A DNA stretch of 64,000 nucleotides from Dechloromonas sp. A34. Its GTDB lineage: Bacteria > Pseudomonadota > Gammaproteobacteria > Burkholderiales > Rhodocyclaceae. The position numbers were made by a program, and so were the translations under genes. Below the pieces are notes generated by a model. That model was not told the origin of the DNA. It saw only the letters and a program-made list of their open reading frames with translations, and ran no database searches. Shown here piece after piece: positions 63,759-64,000 of this stretch. The stretch covers positions 3,286,001 through 3,350,000 of the forward strand of contig NZ_CP102486.1 in assembly GCF_026261605.1 (NCBI RefSeq). Reading direction: 5' to 3'. Positions within the stretch are counted from its first letter, which is position 1; each line of letters begins with the position of its first letter.

Positions 63759-64000
63759 ATGGCCAAAACCTACATCTTCGCTGCTGGCGACACCCTCAGC
63801 CGGATCGCCAAGGCCCAGCTCGGCGATGCCAAGCTGGCCGCGTCGCTGGCCGATTTCAACGGCTTGCCGGACGCCAACCAGATCATGGTCGGCCAGGCCA
63901 TCCAGTTGCCCTCGGCCCGCGACCTCAAGCCAAGCACCGCACCGTTGCCGCGCGCCGCCGCCTGGCCGGTGGCACCGTCGGGTTTCCAGGGAGTGCGCGA
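63759..64000 (+). CDS. LysM domain protein, cut by the window edge
   Basis: The frame from ATG 63759 reads MAKTYIFAAGDTLSRIAKAQ, then a LysM-type body (LGDAKLAASLADFNGLPDAN, GQAIQLP) and runs past 64000. LysM binds peptidoglycan or chitin glycans. CAGGAG lies upstream. It begins 30 bases after the stop of the giant gene, so it is probably the fourth gene of the same unit. There is no signal peptide, which is unusual for a cell-wall-binding protein. Cytoplasmic LysM-like domains also occur in phage-tail and injection systems. Confidence 0.75.
   Translation, partial: MAKTYIFAAGDTLSRIAKAQLGDAKLAASLADFNGLPDANQIMVGQAIQLPSARDLKPSTAPLPRAAAWPVAPSGFQGVR

Overview
The window is about 65% GC, gene-dense and free of stable RNA genes, CRISPR arrays and insertion sequences that I could recognise. 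Gene content (pyruvate:ferredoxin oxidoreductase, CysB with a sulfate ABC system, TauD/Ssu sulfonate use, CcoG, YajD, a UPF0149/SEC-C protein, a MocR-type regulator) fits a betaproteobacterium, most likely of the Rhodocyclales (Dechloromonas/Azonexus-like). That placement is inference from gene families only.

Layout. 1-3433 is nifJ, running off the left edge. 3.5-16.5 kb is mostly housekeeping: an exonuclease/GIY-YIG fusion, patatin, CreA, cupin, DUF2252, a periplasmic HtrA protease, SEC-C protein, MsrB, an AraC/MFS divergent pair, radical SAM plus thioesterase, YajD and YjbQ. 16.5-23.2 kb holds metY plus a hydrolase, two tiny genes (a 33-residue membrane peptide and a 51-residue lipoprotein), cysB-cysA and a lower-GC membrane protein. 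23.5-29.3 kb is an operon with a sulfonate-type ABC transporter, a thioredoxin-like protein, a two-subunit CoA-transferase and an enoyl-CoA hydratase homologue without its catalytic glutamates. 29.4-38 kb has a MocR regulator, ccoG, a phosphate-binding-like protein overlapping a PAS-GGDEF-EAL protein, and a phenylacetate-CoA ligase homologue. 38-41.7 kb has cysK, a DUF2325 protein and hipBA with three operator-like palindromes. 41.8-48.8 kb is a sulfonate-scavenging cluster (tauD-ssuA-amidohydrolase-molbindin-ssuC-ssuB) divergent from a CoA-binding protein and a second metY. 48.9-54.4 kb has a degenerate EAL protein, an AT-rich spacer with clustered DnaA-box matches, a phytochelatin-synthase-like protein with a hydrolase, and sbp-cysT-cysW.

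Sulfur is the main theme. Sulfate uptake (cysA apart from sbp-cysTW), cysteine synthesis (cysK), homocysteine synthesis (two metY), sulfonate and taurine use (tauD, ssuABC) and CysB are spread over about 38 kb as separate transcription units. A 27-nt element sits at almost the same distance upstream of cysK and of the DUF2325 gene.

The most striking locus is 54.9-64 kb, which continues past the right edge. It is a co-directional set: a protein with an N-terminal deoxyribosyltransferase-like (DRHyd) domain, a TPR-rich middle and a SLOG-like C-terminus; a metacaspase-type protease; a 1968-residue protein with two alpha/beta-hydrolase modules, a CHAT protease domain and a helical tail; and a LysM protein. 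This looks like a bacterial conflict or programmed-death system.

Four genes (HtrA, the ABC binding protein, the MocR regulator and the EAL protein) are each broken by one apparent missing base in or next to a run of G or C. The pattern points to sequencing error more than to real pseudogenes.
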